This document shows positions 16,600-25,439 of a stretch of DNA of 64,000 nucleotides, one piece after another; within the stretch, counting starts at the first letter, position 1, and each line of letters begins with the position of its first letter. The notes beneath the pieces were generated by a model. It was not told the origin of the DNA. It worked only from the letters and a program-made list of their open reading frames with translations, and searched no databases. The stretch is from JAAZIN01 sp964441025 (GTDB taxonomy: Bacteria; Bacillota; Dethiobacteria; DTU022): the NCBI GenBank assembly GCA_964441025.1, contig CAYTXG010000003.1, positions 1 to 64,000 on the forward strand. Direction: 5' to 3'. The position numbers and the translations under genes were made by a program.

Positions 16600-17340
16600 C
16601 TATTTTAGACTTTTACTGAATGCGGTGATCCCGTCATATTCTCCCTGAATTATGGCTTTATACAATAACTCCTCAAGATTATCACTCTCGATATCTTCAC
16701 TTTTTATATTCCTGAGTTCCGTTAGCGCCCCTTCCCTTTCCCCTGTAATCGCAAATGTTTTTGCTGCGTATCCCTTTTCTTTCATTATTTTATCGGTTAT
16801 TTGTAAAATGCTGGACAAATACCCGGCATCCGTCCCTCCGGTACATCTGATCATGATCTCTACGTTTCCAAATAAAGTTTGATCGAAAACCATGTCAGGT
16901 ACAAAACCGGACAGGGCAGACTTTTCCGGTATTACGGATATATGTGCGATATCACTTGTTTCCGCCGCCAAAAAAGGCATCAAACTACCTGTGTACTCCT
17001 CGCAGAATCTGTCCGCGGTATTCATACCGCTCAGAACTGAAGATTCGTAACCATCTCTTGATATTACCCCATCCCTGTAGCCCAAAGAAAAATGGGTGTC
17101 TATGCTGGAGGCTGAAGCAACAGATATGAAGTAGAAGCCGTCCTTTGGATTATAGGTCACTTCTTCTATTTCCAGATCAAGATGCCCGTATTTTTCCTTA
17201 ATATAGCAGGCAGCTTCTCTTTTTGCCCTATATGCTATTAATGGGTTGCCTAGAAATAAATTGGCAACAATAAGCACTGTTAAGATAAAGATTAATGCGG
17301 CAATGCCGGCAATAAATTTTAAATAGTTTTTCCCCCTCAT
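16600..17340 (-). CDS. Membrane-anchored YfjL-like protein
   Basis: 246 residues. A single N-terminal hydrophobic helix (residues 9-31, after MRGKNYLK) is followed by GNPLIAYRAKREAACYIKEKYG and an extracytoplasmic alpha/beta region. The sequence GNP-x-x-Y-x-A-x-x-x-A-x-x-Y-I-x-x-x-Y after the anchor is typical of the YfjL-like/DUF3139-related family of Bacillus and Clostridia, whose function is not known. The gene has lower GC and more Lys/Ile codons than its neighbours, which may indicate separate acquisition. It stands alone between a convergent carboxypeptidase gene and ppdK. Confidence 0.6.
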   Translation of the reverse strand: MRGKNYLKFIAGIAALIFILTVLIVANLFLGNPLIAYRAKREAACYIKEKYGHLDLEIEEVTYNPKDGFYFISVASASSIDTHFSLGYRDGVISRDGYESSVLSGMNTADRFCEEYTGSLMPFLAAETSDIAHISVIPEKSALSGFVPDMVFDQTLFGNVEIMIRCTGGTDAGYLSSILQITDKIMKEKGYAAKTFAITGEREGALTELRNIKSEDIESDNLEELLYKAIIQGEYDGITAFSKSLK

Positions 17341-17468
17341 TATCGATCCCTCCTGGGAGCACAGCTCAATAAAAATGAAACAATCATGCCACCAGCTATG
17401 ATTCCCCTGTTTTGCAAGTTGCCATCATAATCTATCACTGCCGAAACACTGCCTGTATCTGCCCAGGC

Positions 17469-17499
17469 GGTGAGTCAAAGGAACCGTCCCCGTGACTCA
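17469..17499 (-). repeat. 31-bp inverted-repeat element at the ppdK stop codon (copy A)
   Basis: On the minus strand the element begins with TGAGTCA, whose first three bases are the ppdK stop codon, continues CGGGGACGGTTCCTT, and ends TGACTCACC. The TGAGTCA/TGACTCA arms are perfect complements. Copy B at 49210-49240 matches at 28 of 31 positions and also supplies a stop codon. Copy C is at 41360-41390. Confidence 0.85.
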
Positions 17500-20145
17500 T
17501 TTCTTTTTTAGGGCGGCCCGGGCGGCGGCCAGCCGGGCAATGGGTACCCGGAATGGCGAGCAGCTGACATAGTCCAGGCCGGCTTCATGGAAAAATTCAA
17601 TGGAGGCGGGATCGCCGCCGTGCTCCCCGCAGACACCCAGCTTGATTCCCGGGCGGACCCGGCGCCCCCCGGCGATGGCTTCCTGCACCAGCCGTCCAAC
17701 GCCCTCCCGGTCAATCTCCGCAAAGGGGTTCGCCTTCAGGATGTTTTCCTGCAGGTAAAAGGGCAGAAATTTACCTTCGGCATCATCGCGGCTGAACCCA
17801 AAGGTGGTCTGCGTGAGATCATTGGTGCCGAAAGAGAAAAACTCGGCGCTTTCAGCGAGCTCGCCCGCTACCAGGCAGGCCCGCGGCAGCTCGATCATGG
17901 TCCCGATGAGGTAGGATAGTTTTCTGCCCGATTTATCCAGCAGCTCTGCAGCCGCTGCCGCAACCTCGCTCTTCATCCGGTTCATTTCGCCGGCATGGCC
18001 CACAAGGGGAATCATGATCTCCAGTTTGACCTGCCCAGGCAGCAGCCCCTCTCCCAGCAGCTCCAGGGCGGCCAGAATGATTGCCCGCACCTGCATGCGG
18101 TAGATGTCGGGATAGACCAGCCCCAGTCGGCAGCCGCGGTGGCCCAGCATGGGGTTCAGTTCGGCCAGCGAGTTTACTTTTTGCAGCAGCTCCTCCTTTT
18201 GCGTAAGCAGCGGCCCGCCGCTCCCTTCCCGGCGCAGGCGGTCAACTTCAAGCAGCAGCTCCTCCCGGTTCGGTAAAAATTCATGCAGCGGCGGGTCAAG
18301 GAGCCGGATGGTCACCGGATAGCCGGCCATCTCCCGCAGGATCCCTTTGAAATCTTCTTTCTGCACCGGCAGGAGCCGCTCCAGTGCTTCTCTGCGTTCA
18401 GCGTCGCTGCCCGCCAGGATCATCTGCCGCACCAGCGGCAGCCGCTCTTTCTCCATAAACATATGCTCTGTCCGGCAGAGGCCGATGCCCTCGGCGCCGA
18501 GCTCCAGGGCGCGGCGGGCATCCCCGGGGGTGTCGGCATTTGCGCGTACACGCAGGAGGCGGGTTTCATCAGCCCAGGAGAGGAGTTCCCTGAACTCGGG
18601 CGTCGGCTGGGGATCGATCAGCGGCGCCCGGCCCAGGATCACCTCTCCCGTCCCACCGTCGATGGAGAAAACCGTTCCCTCGGGATAAACCCTTTCATCA
18701 ACAACCACCCTGCGGCTTTCCAGGTCTATTTTAAGCGCTTCGCAGCCGCAAACGCAGGGCTTGCCCGCCCCCCGGGCTACAACGGCCGCATGGCTGGTCA
18801 TCCCGCCGCGGCTGGTGAGCACGCCCCGGGCGGCGTAGATGCCGTGGATGTCATCAGGGGTGGTTTCCGGACGAACCAGGAGCACCTTCTCTCCGGCTCC
18901 GGCTATCTCCTGGGCTTTGTCGGCGTCGAATATGATTTTGCCCGATGCAGCCCCCGGCGAAGCCGGCAGGCCGCAGGCAATCACATCAAGGGCGGCGCCG
19001 GGATCAAAACGCGGATGAAGCAGCTGGTCAAGTTCGGCGGGATCAACCCGCTGCAGCGCCTCCTCTTTGCCGATCACTCCCTCCTTGACCAGGTCAACGG
19101 CGATCTTCACCGCAGCGGCGGCGGTGCGTTTTCCGCTGCGGGTCTGCAGGAGGTAGAGTTTCCCCTGCTCAATAGTAAACTCAATATCCTGCATGTCGCG
19201 GTAGTGCGACTCAAGGGTGCCGCACAGCCCGGTGAACTGGCGGTAGATTTCGGGCATCTCCACGCTGAGCTCCTCAAGGGGGCGTGGGGTGCGAATGCCG
19301 GCCACAACATCCTCCCCCTGGGCGTTGAGCAGATATTCACCGAAGACTCTCGCCTCTCCCGTCGCCGGATTCCTGGTAAAAGCGACACCCGTTCCGCTGT
19401 CGTCGCCGAGGTTGCCGAAAACCATGGCCTGCACATTCACCGCCGTGCCCAGGTGATGGGGGATCTTGTTAACCTGCCGGTAGACTGCGGCCCGCGGCGT
19501 ATTCCAGGAATCGAAAACCGCCTCAATGGCCAGGAAGAGCTGCTCCCGCGGATCGGCGGGGAATTCCTTTCCCGAAGAGAGGTGTACTTTTTCCAAAAAG
19601 CGGGTGATCACATCTTCCAGCTCGGCCTCGTTTAGCCCGGCGTCATCTTTGACTCCCCGCTTCCGCCTGGCTCCGGCCAGGATCTCCTCAAAGAGATCAT
19701 GATCGATCTTCAGGACAACATCGCTGAACATCTGAATAAAACGGCGGTAGCAGTCCAGGGCAAAGCGGCTGACACCGGCCTCGGAGGCCAGGTAAGCCGT
19801 TGTCTGCCGGTTCAAGCCCAGGTTGAGGATTGTATCCATCATCCCCGGCATGGACATGACCGCCCCGGAACGGACCGATAGGAGCAAAGGCTTCTCTCCG
19901 CCGAAACGGCGGCCGGTGAGCTCCTCGAGGTGCCGGAGTTGACCGAGGATCTCTTCCTTCAGTTCCGGCCAGATCGACCGGCCCGCAGCGAAAAAGCTGT
20001 TGCAAGCTTCTGTGGTGATCACAAATCCCGGCGGCACCGGCAGCCCGATTCGCGTCATCTCCGCCAAATTGGCCCCTTTACCGCCAAGTAAACTCCTCAT
20101 CTCTGCGCTGCCCCGGGAAAACCGGAAAACCATTTGCTCGCTCAA
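17497..20145 (-). CDS. ppdK: Pyruvate, phosphate dikinase
   Basis: 882 residues, normal family length. The N-terminal ATP-grasp domain includes GGKGANLAEM (residue 22) and SMPGMMDTILNLGLN. The swivelling domain carries the phospho-His motif GGMTSHAAVVARG near 455, and the C-terminal TIM barrel ends with the catalytic cysteine in LGVCGEHGGDP near 835. It interconverts pyruvate+ATP+Pi and PEP+AMP+PPi. The Thr next to the active His is the known target of the regulatory protein encoded just upstream (20151). TTG start with AGGAGG upstream, five bases after that gene. The stop codon is the first TGA of a 31-bp repeat element. Confidence 0.97.
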   Translation of the reverse strand: MSEQMVFRFSRGSAEMRSLLGGKGANLAEMTRIGLPVPPGFVITTEACNSFFAAGRSIWPELKEEILGQLRHLEELTGRRFGGEKPLLLSVRSGAVMSMPGMMDTILNLGLNRQTTAYLASEAGVSRFALDCYRRFIQMFSDVVLKIDHDLFEEILAGARRKRGVKDDAGLNEAELEDVITRFLEKVHLSSGKEFPADPREQLFLAIEAVFDSWNTPRAAVYRQVNKIPHHLGTAVNVQAMVFGNLGDDSGTGVAFTRNPATGEARVFGEYLLNAQGEDVVAGIRTPRPLEELSVEMPEIYRQFTGLCGTLESHYRDMQDIEFTIEQGKLYLLQTRSGKRTAAAAVKIAVDLVKEGVIGKEEALQRVDPAELDQLLHPRFDPGAALDVIACGLPASPGAASGKIIFDADKAQEIAGAGEKVLLVRPETTPDDIHGIYAARGVLTSRGGMTSHAAVVARGAGKPCVCGCEALKIDLESRRVVVDERVYPEGTVFSIDGGTGEVILGRAPLIDPQPTPEFRELLSWADETRLLRVRANADTPGDARRALELGAEGIGLCRTEHMFMEKERLPLVRQMILAGSDAERREALERLLPVQKEDFKGILREMAGYPVTIRLLDPPLHEFLPNREELLLEVDRLRREGSGGPLLTQKEELLQKVNSLAELNPMLGHRGCRLGLVYPDIYRMQVRAIILAALELLGEGLLPGQVKLEIMIPLVGHAGEMNRMKSEVAAAAAELLDKSGRKLSYLIGTMIELPRACLVAGELAESAEFFSFGTNDLTQTTFGFSRDDAEGKFLPFYLQENILKANPFAEIDREGVGRLVQEAIAGGRRVRPGIKLGVCGEHGGDPASIEFFHEAGLDYVSCSPFRVPIARLAAARAALKKK

Positions 20146-20150
20146 TGCTG

Positions 20151-20969
20151 TTAACCTCCTTTGACCACCTGCATGATTTGATTGGCCACCTCTTCCACGG
20201 CCTTGCTGGATACATCAAAGACGGTGCAACCGATCTGCTCCATGATCCTGCGGGCATAATCAAGCTCCGCCGCAATACGCTCTATGGAAGCATAGCTGGC
20301 CTGCGCGTCAAGCCCCAGGCTGTTTAAGCGCTCCTGCCGGATGGAGCGAAGCTGCTCGGGGGCGATCATGAGGCCGACTATTTTCCCCGGCGGAACCCAG
20401 CAGAGCTCTTCCGGGGGCTCCACCTCCGGAATAAGAGGCAGATTGGCCACCATGAGGCGCCTGTGCGCCAGGTACATGCTTAGCGGAGTTTTCGAGGTGC
20501 GGGATACCCCGATCAAAACCACCTCGGCCAACCGCAAGCCACGGGGATCCTTGCCGTCATCGTATTTCACAGCAAACTCCACGGCGGCTATGCGCCGGAA
20601 ATAGTCCTCATCAAGACGGCGAACCCGGCCCGGTTCCAGGTGCGGCTCTTTTTCCGTGATCCTGGCTAAAGCGCTCATCACCGGACCCATGATATCGGCT
20701 GTGGGGATGCTGCGCTCTGCCGCCTCCTGCTCCACCACCCGCCTCAGCTCGGGAAGAACCAGGGTGTAAGCGATCATGCTGTTGGCCCTGGCCGCCTCAT
20801 CCATCACCTCCACTACCCTGGCGGCGTCGCTGACAAAGGGAACCCGTCGCACTTCAATATCCTCCGAATCATACTGGCTGGCCGCCGCCTTGATCACAAA
20901 TTCGGCAGTTTCGCCAATGGAATCTGAAATAATGTAGACCACCGGTTTCTGGGAAACCAATCTTTCCAC
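20151..20969 (-). CDS. PPDK/PEP synthase regulatory kinase-phosphorylase (DUF299)
   Basis: 272 residues. YIISDSIGETAEFVIKAA near the N-terminus and the P-loop-like GVSRTSKTPLSMYLA near 153 are signatures of the bifunctional DUF299 family (RP1, YqfL, PpsR). Members inactivate PPDK by ADP-dependent phosphorylation of the Thr beside the catalytic His and reactivate it by Pi-dependent dephosphorylation. The target gene ppdK follows after five bases, which fixes the substrate as PPDK rather than PEP synthase. GTG start after GGAGAGGAAG. It sits between ccpN and ppdK, as ccpN-yqfL are paired in Bacillus, forming a gluconeogenic control module. Confidence 0.94.
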   Translation of the reverse strand: MERLVSQKPVVYIISDSIGETAEFVIKAAASQYDSEDIEVRRVPFVSDAARVVEVMDEAARANSMIAYTLVLPELRRVVEQEAAERSIPTADIMGPVMSALARITEKEPHLEPGRVRRLDEDYFRRIAAVEFAVKYDDGKDPRGLRLAEVVLIGVSRTSKTPLSMYLAHRRLMVANLPLIPEVEPPEELCWVPPGKIVGLMIAPEQLRSIRQERLNSLGLDAQASYASIERIAAELDYARRIMEQIGCTVFDVSSKAVEEVANQIMQVVKGG

Positions 20970-20984
20970 CTTCCTCTCCTCTCC

Positions 20985-21614
20985 CTAACTGCTCAGCTCC
21001 GCCAGCATTCGGGCCAGCGTTGTCTTGGTAACCTTGCCCAGAATCTTTAATTTGCCCGGTTCCGCTTCCCTGACCACGGGAAGAGCGTCGATCTGATAAT
21101 CTACTATTTTTTTTGCCGCCGTCACCACATCCAGATCGGGATCCGCGGTAACAATGTGCGGCATCCGGGTCATGATCACTGTCACCGGGATGCGCTGGAG
21201 GTCGCTCCCCCCGATTGCAGTTTTCAACAGATCTTTACGGGAAATAACTCCCTGCAGGTATCCCTCTTCATCGACTACAAATAGAGTGCCCACATCTTCC
21301 ACAAAGAGAGTGACGATTGCATCGTATGCCGAGGTATCTTCCCGCACCACGGCGGGCACCGCCTTGACCTCGCCCACGGTAAAGCGTCTCAGGTAATCGG
21401 CAAAAAGGCTCTTGGCATCCTTGCCCGCATAGGTGTACCCTACCCGCGGGCGCGCCTCGAGCAGGCCGGACATGGTCAGAATGGCAAGACAGGGACGCAG
21501 GGCAGCGCGCGAGACGTTCAGCCGGGAGGCGATCTCCTCACCGGATATGGGGCCTGAGCTTTTTACAATCTCCAAAATATTTTTCTGCCTCTGGCTTAAA
21601 TCTATCTTCTCCAC
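20985..21614 (-). CDS. ccpN: CcpN-type transcriptional regulator (HTH plus two CBS domains)
   Basis: 209 residues. An N-terminal winged helix (residues 5-60, LSQRQKNILEIVKSSGPISGEEIASRLNVSRAALRP) is followed by two CBS domains (about 75-135 and 145-205). In Bacillus subtilis CcpN represses gapB and pckA under glycolytic conditions and senses nucleotides through the CBS pair. The same neighbour order (glyS-ccpN-yqfL) is kept here, with ppdK added downstream, so it may control ppdK; that is inference. GTG start at 21614. Its Shine-Dalgarno site is close, so a slightly different start is possible. Confidence 0.9.
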   Translation of the reverse strand: MEKIDLSQRQKNILEIVKSSGPISGEEIASRLNVSRAALRPCLAILTMSGLLEARPRVGYTYAGKDAKSLFADYLRRFTVGEVKAVPAVVREDTSAYDAIVTLFVEDVGTLFVVDEEGYLQGVISRKDLLKTAIGGSDLQRIPVTVIMTRMPHIVTADPDLDVVTAAKKIVDYQIDALPVVREAEPGKLKILGKVTKTTLARMLAELSS

Positions 21615-21704
21615 CTCCTGAAGCAGGCATACAGGCTACCCTGTTTGAAAGAAATCAAATAAATAGTATATACGATAGAGCTCCCCAAATTCCTGCCGCT
21701 CCTT

Positions 21705-23801
21705 TCAATCTGCAAACTGGAGCAGGGAGAAGTCGGCAAAGCGGTTGAAAAGCCCCTTCACCGCAGCCAGCAGATCAAGGCGGTTCCGGCGCAGCGCCTC
21801 ATCCCCGGCCATAACCAGGACCTCGTCGAAAAACAGGTCCACCGGCTCCTTGAAAGTGGCCAGCAACTCCAGGCAGGCGCCGTAGTCCTGCCGCTGCAGT
21901 GCCTGATCCACCCCGGGGGCGGTTTCTACCAGGTGCAGGTAAAGCTCCTTCTCGGCGGATTCGGCAAGCAGGGCCTGCTCCACCTGTCTGCCTCCGGCCT
22001 GGCGGGCCAGGTTGGAAGTGCGGATATAGGCGGCGCTCAGGTTCCGGAGCAGGGGAGTCCGCAGTCGTTCCTCCAGGGCGGCTGCCCTCCGGTAGAGCCT
22101 CGCTACAGAGCTGTAAGGGACGGAGAGAACCGCTTCGATAACATCGTAGCTGAGCCCCTTTCCTTGCAGGGCGAAGCGGAGACGCTGCGCCATGAACTCG
22201 CGCAAAGCGCCGCGCAGCGTACCCAGGGTTCGGGCAGAAAGAGAGAGCGCCTCGACGTGCAGCCGCAGCGCCGTTTCCAGCAGCTCCGCCGTCGATATCC
22301 CAAATTCATGCTCCAGCAGGATGGAGATAATCCCCTGCGCCTGGCGCCGCAGGGCATAGGGATCCTCGGATCCGGTGGGCTGCAGCCCTACGGCAAATGA
22401 TCCGCTCAGGGTATCGGCGCGATCAGCCAGCGAGAGCAGGGCTCCCTCGATGCTGCCAGGCAGCTCATCCCCAGGGTGGCGGGGCAGATAATGCTCGAAA
22501 ATGGCGCCTGCCGTTTCGGCCTCTTCGCCGCTGAGCAGAGCGTACTCGCGCCCCATGACGCCCTGCAGCTCGGGAAACTCGCGCACCATGGAGGTAATTA
22601 GATCGGCTTTGCAGAGCTCCGCAGCCCGCGCCGCCCTTTTAATATGGTTTCCGGAACGGCCCAGGCGTTCCCCGACGGCATGGATCAGCCTGATCAGCCG
22701 CCCCTGTTTTTCGGAGAGGCTGCCCAGCTCTTCCTGAAAAACCACTCCCGAAAGACGGGCCGCGTATGCCGCCAGAGGCTCCTTCAGATCCTCTTTATAG
22801 AAGAATTGGGCATCGGCCAGGCGGGCTCCCAGTACCTTTTCATAGCCCCTTCTGATGTTTTCATGAAAACGGTTATTGCTGATCCCGATAAAATGGGGTA
22901 GCAGGGAGCCGTCCTCTTTCCTTATTACCGGGAAGTAGCGCTGGTGGACCTGCATGGTTGTGATCAGCACCTCCCGGGGCAGTTCAAGGTAACGGGCGTC
23001 AAAAGAACCGCTCACCGCCACCGGGTATTCCACCAGAAAATTGACCTCTTCCAGGAGATCGACATCAACGAGAGGCTCCCCCCCCAGGGCTGCGGCACTC
23101 TCCACCAGCTGCTGTTCAATGACGGCGCGGCGCCTCTCCTGATCGAGCAGAACATGGTTCTCTTCTAGAGAGCGGAGATATGCGGCCGGGTTTTCCACGG
23201 TCAGAGTGCGGGGGGAGAGAAAGCGGTGGCCGAAGGTGCTCCGGCAGGCAGGAACGCCCGCAAAGGTAAAGCGCAGCGGCTTATCGCCGTACAGGGCGAG
23301 CAGCTGCCGGATGGGGCGGGCAAAGCGGTTCTCCTTGCTTTCCCAGTACATGGGCCGGGGGAAAGTAAGCCCTTTGAGCAGCTGCGTCAATAGATGGGGC
23401 AGCAGATCCTCCGCCGCCTCTCCCGGCAGATGCTTCACCGCAAAGAGAAAAGCGGTGTCGTTTACCGTCTCCACCGTCAGCTCATCAGGGGGCACCCCTT
23501 TGCTGCGGGCAAAACCGAGCAGCGCACCAGTGGGCGCTCCGGCGGCATCATAAGCCCGCTCCACGGCGGGCCCCTTTATTTTCTGCTGCAGGTCCGTCTG
23601 GCGGGCGGCAAGGCCTTTTACCAGCAGCACCAGCCGGCGGGGAGTGCCCCAGGACTTGCTGCTTTCAAAGCTGAGGCGGTGCTCTTTAAAAAGCAAAGCC
23701 GCCTCCTTCTCCAGGCGGAGCAGCGCTCCCGGTATGAGACGGGAGGGGAGCTCCTCGCATCCGATTTCCAGAAGCAGATCCTCTTTTTGAACAGGCGCCA
23801 T
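21705..23801 (-). CDS. glyS: Glycyl-tRNA synthetase beta subunit
   Basis: 698 residues. The N-terminus LLLEIGCEELPSRLIPGAL is the family signature. The HD-like and tRNA-binding domains follow (RADTLSGSF..GLQPTGSEDPYALRRQAQGI near 465-500), with a C-terminal anticodon-binding DALR-like region (ALLAESAEKELY..FFDEVLVMAGDEALRRNRL). It forms an alpha2beta2 enzyme with GlyQ and contributes tRNA recognition. ATG starts 3 bases after the glyQ stop. It is expected to be controlled by the T-box leader at 24721-24920. Confidence 0.97.
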   Translation of the reverse strand: MAPVQKEDLLLEIGCEELPSRLIPGALLRLEKEAALLFKEHRLSFESSKSWGTPRRLVLLVKGLAARQTDLQQKIKGPAVERAYDAAGAPTGALLGFARSKGVPPDELTVETVNDTAFLFAVKHLPGEAAEDLLPHLLTQLLKGLTFPRPMYWESKENRFARPIRQLLALYGDKPLRFTFAGVPACRSTFGHRFLSPRTLTVENPAAYLRSLEENHVLLDQERRRAVIEQQLVESAAALGGEPLVDVDLLEEVNFLVEYPVAVSGSFDARYLELPREVLITTMQVHQRYFPVIRKEDGSLLPHFIGISNNRFHENIRRGYEKVLGARLADAQFFYKEDLKEPLAAYAARLSGVVFQEELGSLSEKQGRLIRLIHAVGERLGRSGNHIKRAARAAELCKADLITSMVREFPELQGVMGREYALLSGEEAETAGAIFEHYLPRHPGDELPGSIEGALLSLADRADTLSGSFAVGLQPTGSEDPYALRRQAQGIISILLEHEFGISTAELLETALRLHVEALSLSARTLGTLRGALREFMAQRLRFALQGKGLSYDVIEAVLSVPYSSVARLYRRAAALEERLRTPLLRNLSAAYIRTSNLARQAGGRQVEQALLAESAEKELYLHLVETAPGVDQALQRQDYGACLELLATFKEPVDLFFDEVLVMAGDEALRRNRLDLLAAVKGLFNRFADFSLLQFAD

Positions 23802-23804
23802 TGT

Positions 23805-24686
23805 TTAGACCTCCTCCTTTTGAGCCTGCAGGGGGTAACCCGCCTTCTTGCGCTGCTTCAGGTAAGCCCCGGCGCATTCACGCGAGAGACGGCGGACCCG
23901 TGCGATATAGCCTGTTCTCTCGGTAACGCTGATGGCCCCCCGGGCCTCCAACAGATTAAATGTATGCGAGCATTTTAGGATGTAGTCATAGGCAGGCAGG
24001 ACCAGGCCTGATTTCAAAAGCCGCCCCGCCTCGGCCTCGTAAAGATCAAAAAGTTTGAACAGAAGCCCCCTGTCGGCCTCTTCAAAACTGTACGCCGAGT
24101 GCTCATACTCCGCCTTCCGGAAGAGGTCGCCGTAGCGAATCTGTCCGCTCCACTTCAAATCAAAAACACTGTCCCGATCCTGGATATACATGGCAATGCG
24201 TTCAAGGCCGTATGTCAGCTCCACCGGAACCGTCTCCACATCCATTCCGCCCACCTGTTGAAAATAGGTGAACTGGGTGATCTCCATCCCGTCGAGCCAG
24301 ACCTCCCAGCCCAGTCCCCACGCGCCCAATGTGGGAGATTCCCAGTTGTCCTCGACAAAACGGATATCATGCTCCAGCGGCGCAAGTTCAAGAGAAAGAA
24401 GGCTTTCCAGGTACAGATCCTGAATGGCCGCCGGCGCCGGTTTGATCAACACCTGATACTGCAGGTGCTGATAGAGCCGGTTGGGGTTTTCCCCGTAGCG
24501 GCCGTCGGTGGGGCGGCGCGAAGGCTCCAGGTAAGCCGCCGCCCAGGGCTCCGGCCCGAGAGCCCTCAGGAAGGTGGCCGGATTCATCGTCCCGGCCCCC
24601 TTTTCAATGTCATAGGGCTGCCAGATGAGACAGCCTTTCCCGGCCCAGTACGATTGCAGCCTGAGGATAATTGTTTGCAGATCCAT
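23805..24686 (-). CDS. glyQ: Glycyl-tRNA synthetase alpha subunit
   Basis: 293 residues, the usual length. Class II signatures are clear: LIWQPYDIEKGAGTMNPATFLRALGPEPW near 20-48, then RRPTDGRYGENPNRLYQHLQYQV, and TYGLERIAMYIQ near 160. The alpha subunit activates glycine and aminoacylates tRNA-Gly together with GlyS. ATG has GGAGAT upstream. The gene is preceded by a T-box leader that would allow read-through when tRNA-Gly is uncharged. Confidence 0.98.
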   Translation of the reverse strand: MDLQTIILRLQSYWAGKGCLIWQPYDIEKGAGTMNPATFLRALGPEPWAAAYLEPSRRPTDGRYGENPNRLYQHLQYQVLIKPAPAAIQDLYLESLLSLELAPLEHDIRFVEDNWESPTLGAWGLGWEVWLDGMEITQFTYFQQVGGMDVETVPVELTYGLERIAMYIQDRDSVFDLKWSGQIRYGDLFRKAEYEHSAYSFEEADRGLLFKLFDLYEAEAGRLLKSGLVLPAYDYILKCSHTFNLLEARGAISVTERTGYIARVRRLSRECAGAYLKQRKKAGYPLQAQKEEV

Positions 24687-24720
24687 CGCCGGATTTCATC
24701 TCCTTTCCCCGTCATTAATC

Positions 24721-24920
24721 GAAAAATCTCCCGTCCCCGATAGGGACGGGAGGTCTGCTCCCGCGGTTCCACCCTACTTGGTTCACCGCGCGGTGAACCC
24801 GCTTAATTGTCGACACGCTCCGGAACGCCCTTCGCCGGAAGTCCTGCCGGGCTTGCACCCTCCCCGGCTCGCTAAAAAGAACTGGACCGGCTACTCCTCT
24901 CCATCATCACGCCTGCAGTT
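24721..24920 (-). ncRNA. T-box riboswitch leader of glyQS
   Basis: On the minus strand the T-box core AGGGTGGAACCGCGG lies at 24761-24775. It is followed by a terminator with a 10-bp stem (24728-24737 with 24743-24752) and a T-run at 24721-24727. Upstream are typical stem I elements, including GAGGAGTAGCC and AGCGAGCCGGGG...GGTGCAAGCCCGG. Uncharged tRNA-Gly is expected to stabilise the antiterminator. The specifier codon could not be fixed by eye; a GGC in the stem I loop is predicted. The leader starts only a few bases after the stop of the UBA-like protein gene at 24922. Confidence 0.93.
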
Positions 24921-24921
24921 G

Positions 24922-25365
24922 TTATTGATCTGATCCTAAACCAGAGCTCTCTTTTTTGTCAAGATTTTCTTGATCTAATCCATTATTTTGCACTTTAGCG
25001 CCGCCATTCCTCGCCTCGATGGATCCTTCACTGAAGACCATTCCAACAAGCCCCAGTGCGGCTATTTTCGGGAAAAGGGCCACTCCCAGGGCGCCGTAGG
25101 TAGCCGGCAGCTCCATAAACGTATTATCCCTGATCTTGACGCGGAGCCTGGTCCGGTGCAGCGCCAGGACGGCTCCATGCAGCCGCTGCAAAGTCTCACG
25201 GCCCCAGTTTGAATATCTATGAGCCCCCCCGCCGCCGCCCTCTTCAATATAGATCAGCGCCTCCAGGAGATCGCCCTCCGCCTCCTGGAGAACGGTTTTT
25301 GCCTCCAGGTAGCCGATGCCTGCACGGCGGCGCAACTCATCGATTTTCTCCAGGGGAATCTGCAT
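24922..25365 (-). CDS. DUF4342 protein with UBA-like N-terminal domain
   Basis: 147 residues from ATG 25365. Residues 3-45 form a UBA/TS-N-like three-helix domain (IPLEKIDELRRRAGIGYLEAKTVLQEAEGDLLEALIYI), similar to the N-terminus of EF-Ts. A DUF4342 segment follows (RVKIRDNTFMELPATYGALGVALFPKIAALGLVG), with a hydrophobic stretch at about 95-118. The tail is polar and low in complexity. Function is unknown; such proteins may sense misfolded or membrane substrates, but this is speculation. It lies between recO and the glyQS leader. GTG at 25374 is an alternative start. Confidence 0.75.
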   Translation of the reverse strand: MQIPLEKIDELRRRAGIGYLEAKTVLQEAEGDLLEALIYIEEGGGGGAHRYSNWGRETLQRLHGAVLALHRTRLRVKIRDNTFMELPATYGALGVALFPKIAALGLVGMVFSEGSIEARNGGAKVQNNGLDQENLDKKESSGLGSDQ

Positions 25366-25439
25366 TCCACCCACCCCCTTTACCCTAGTTTAACGATGGG
25401 ACGCATTTTTATCCCTGCCAAAAAGAAGGGCGGTAAAAT

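Noticed and set aside
18283..19635. 450-codon open frame on the plus strand
   Set aside because: It lies wholly opposite ppdK, whose motifs are complete; composition is that of an antisense shadow.
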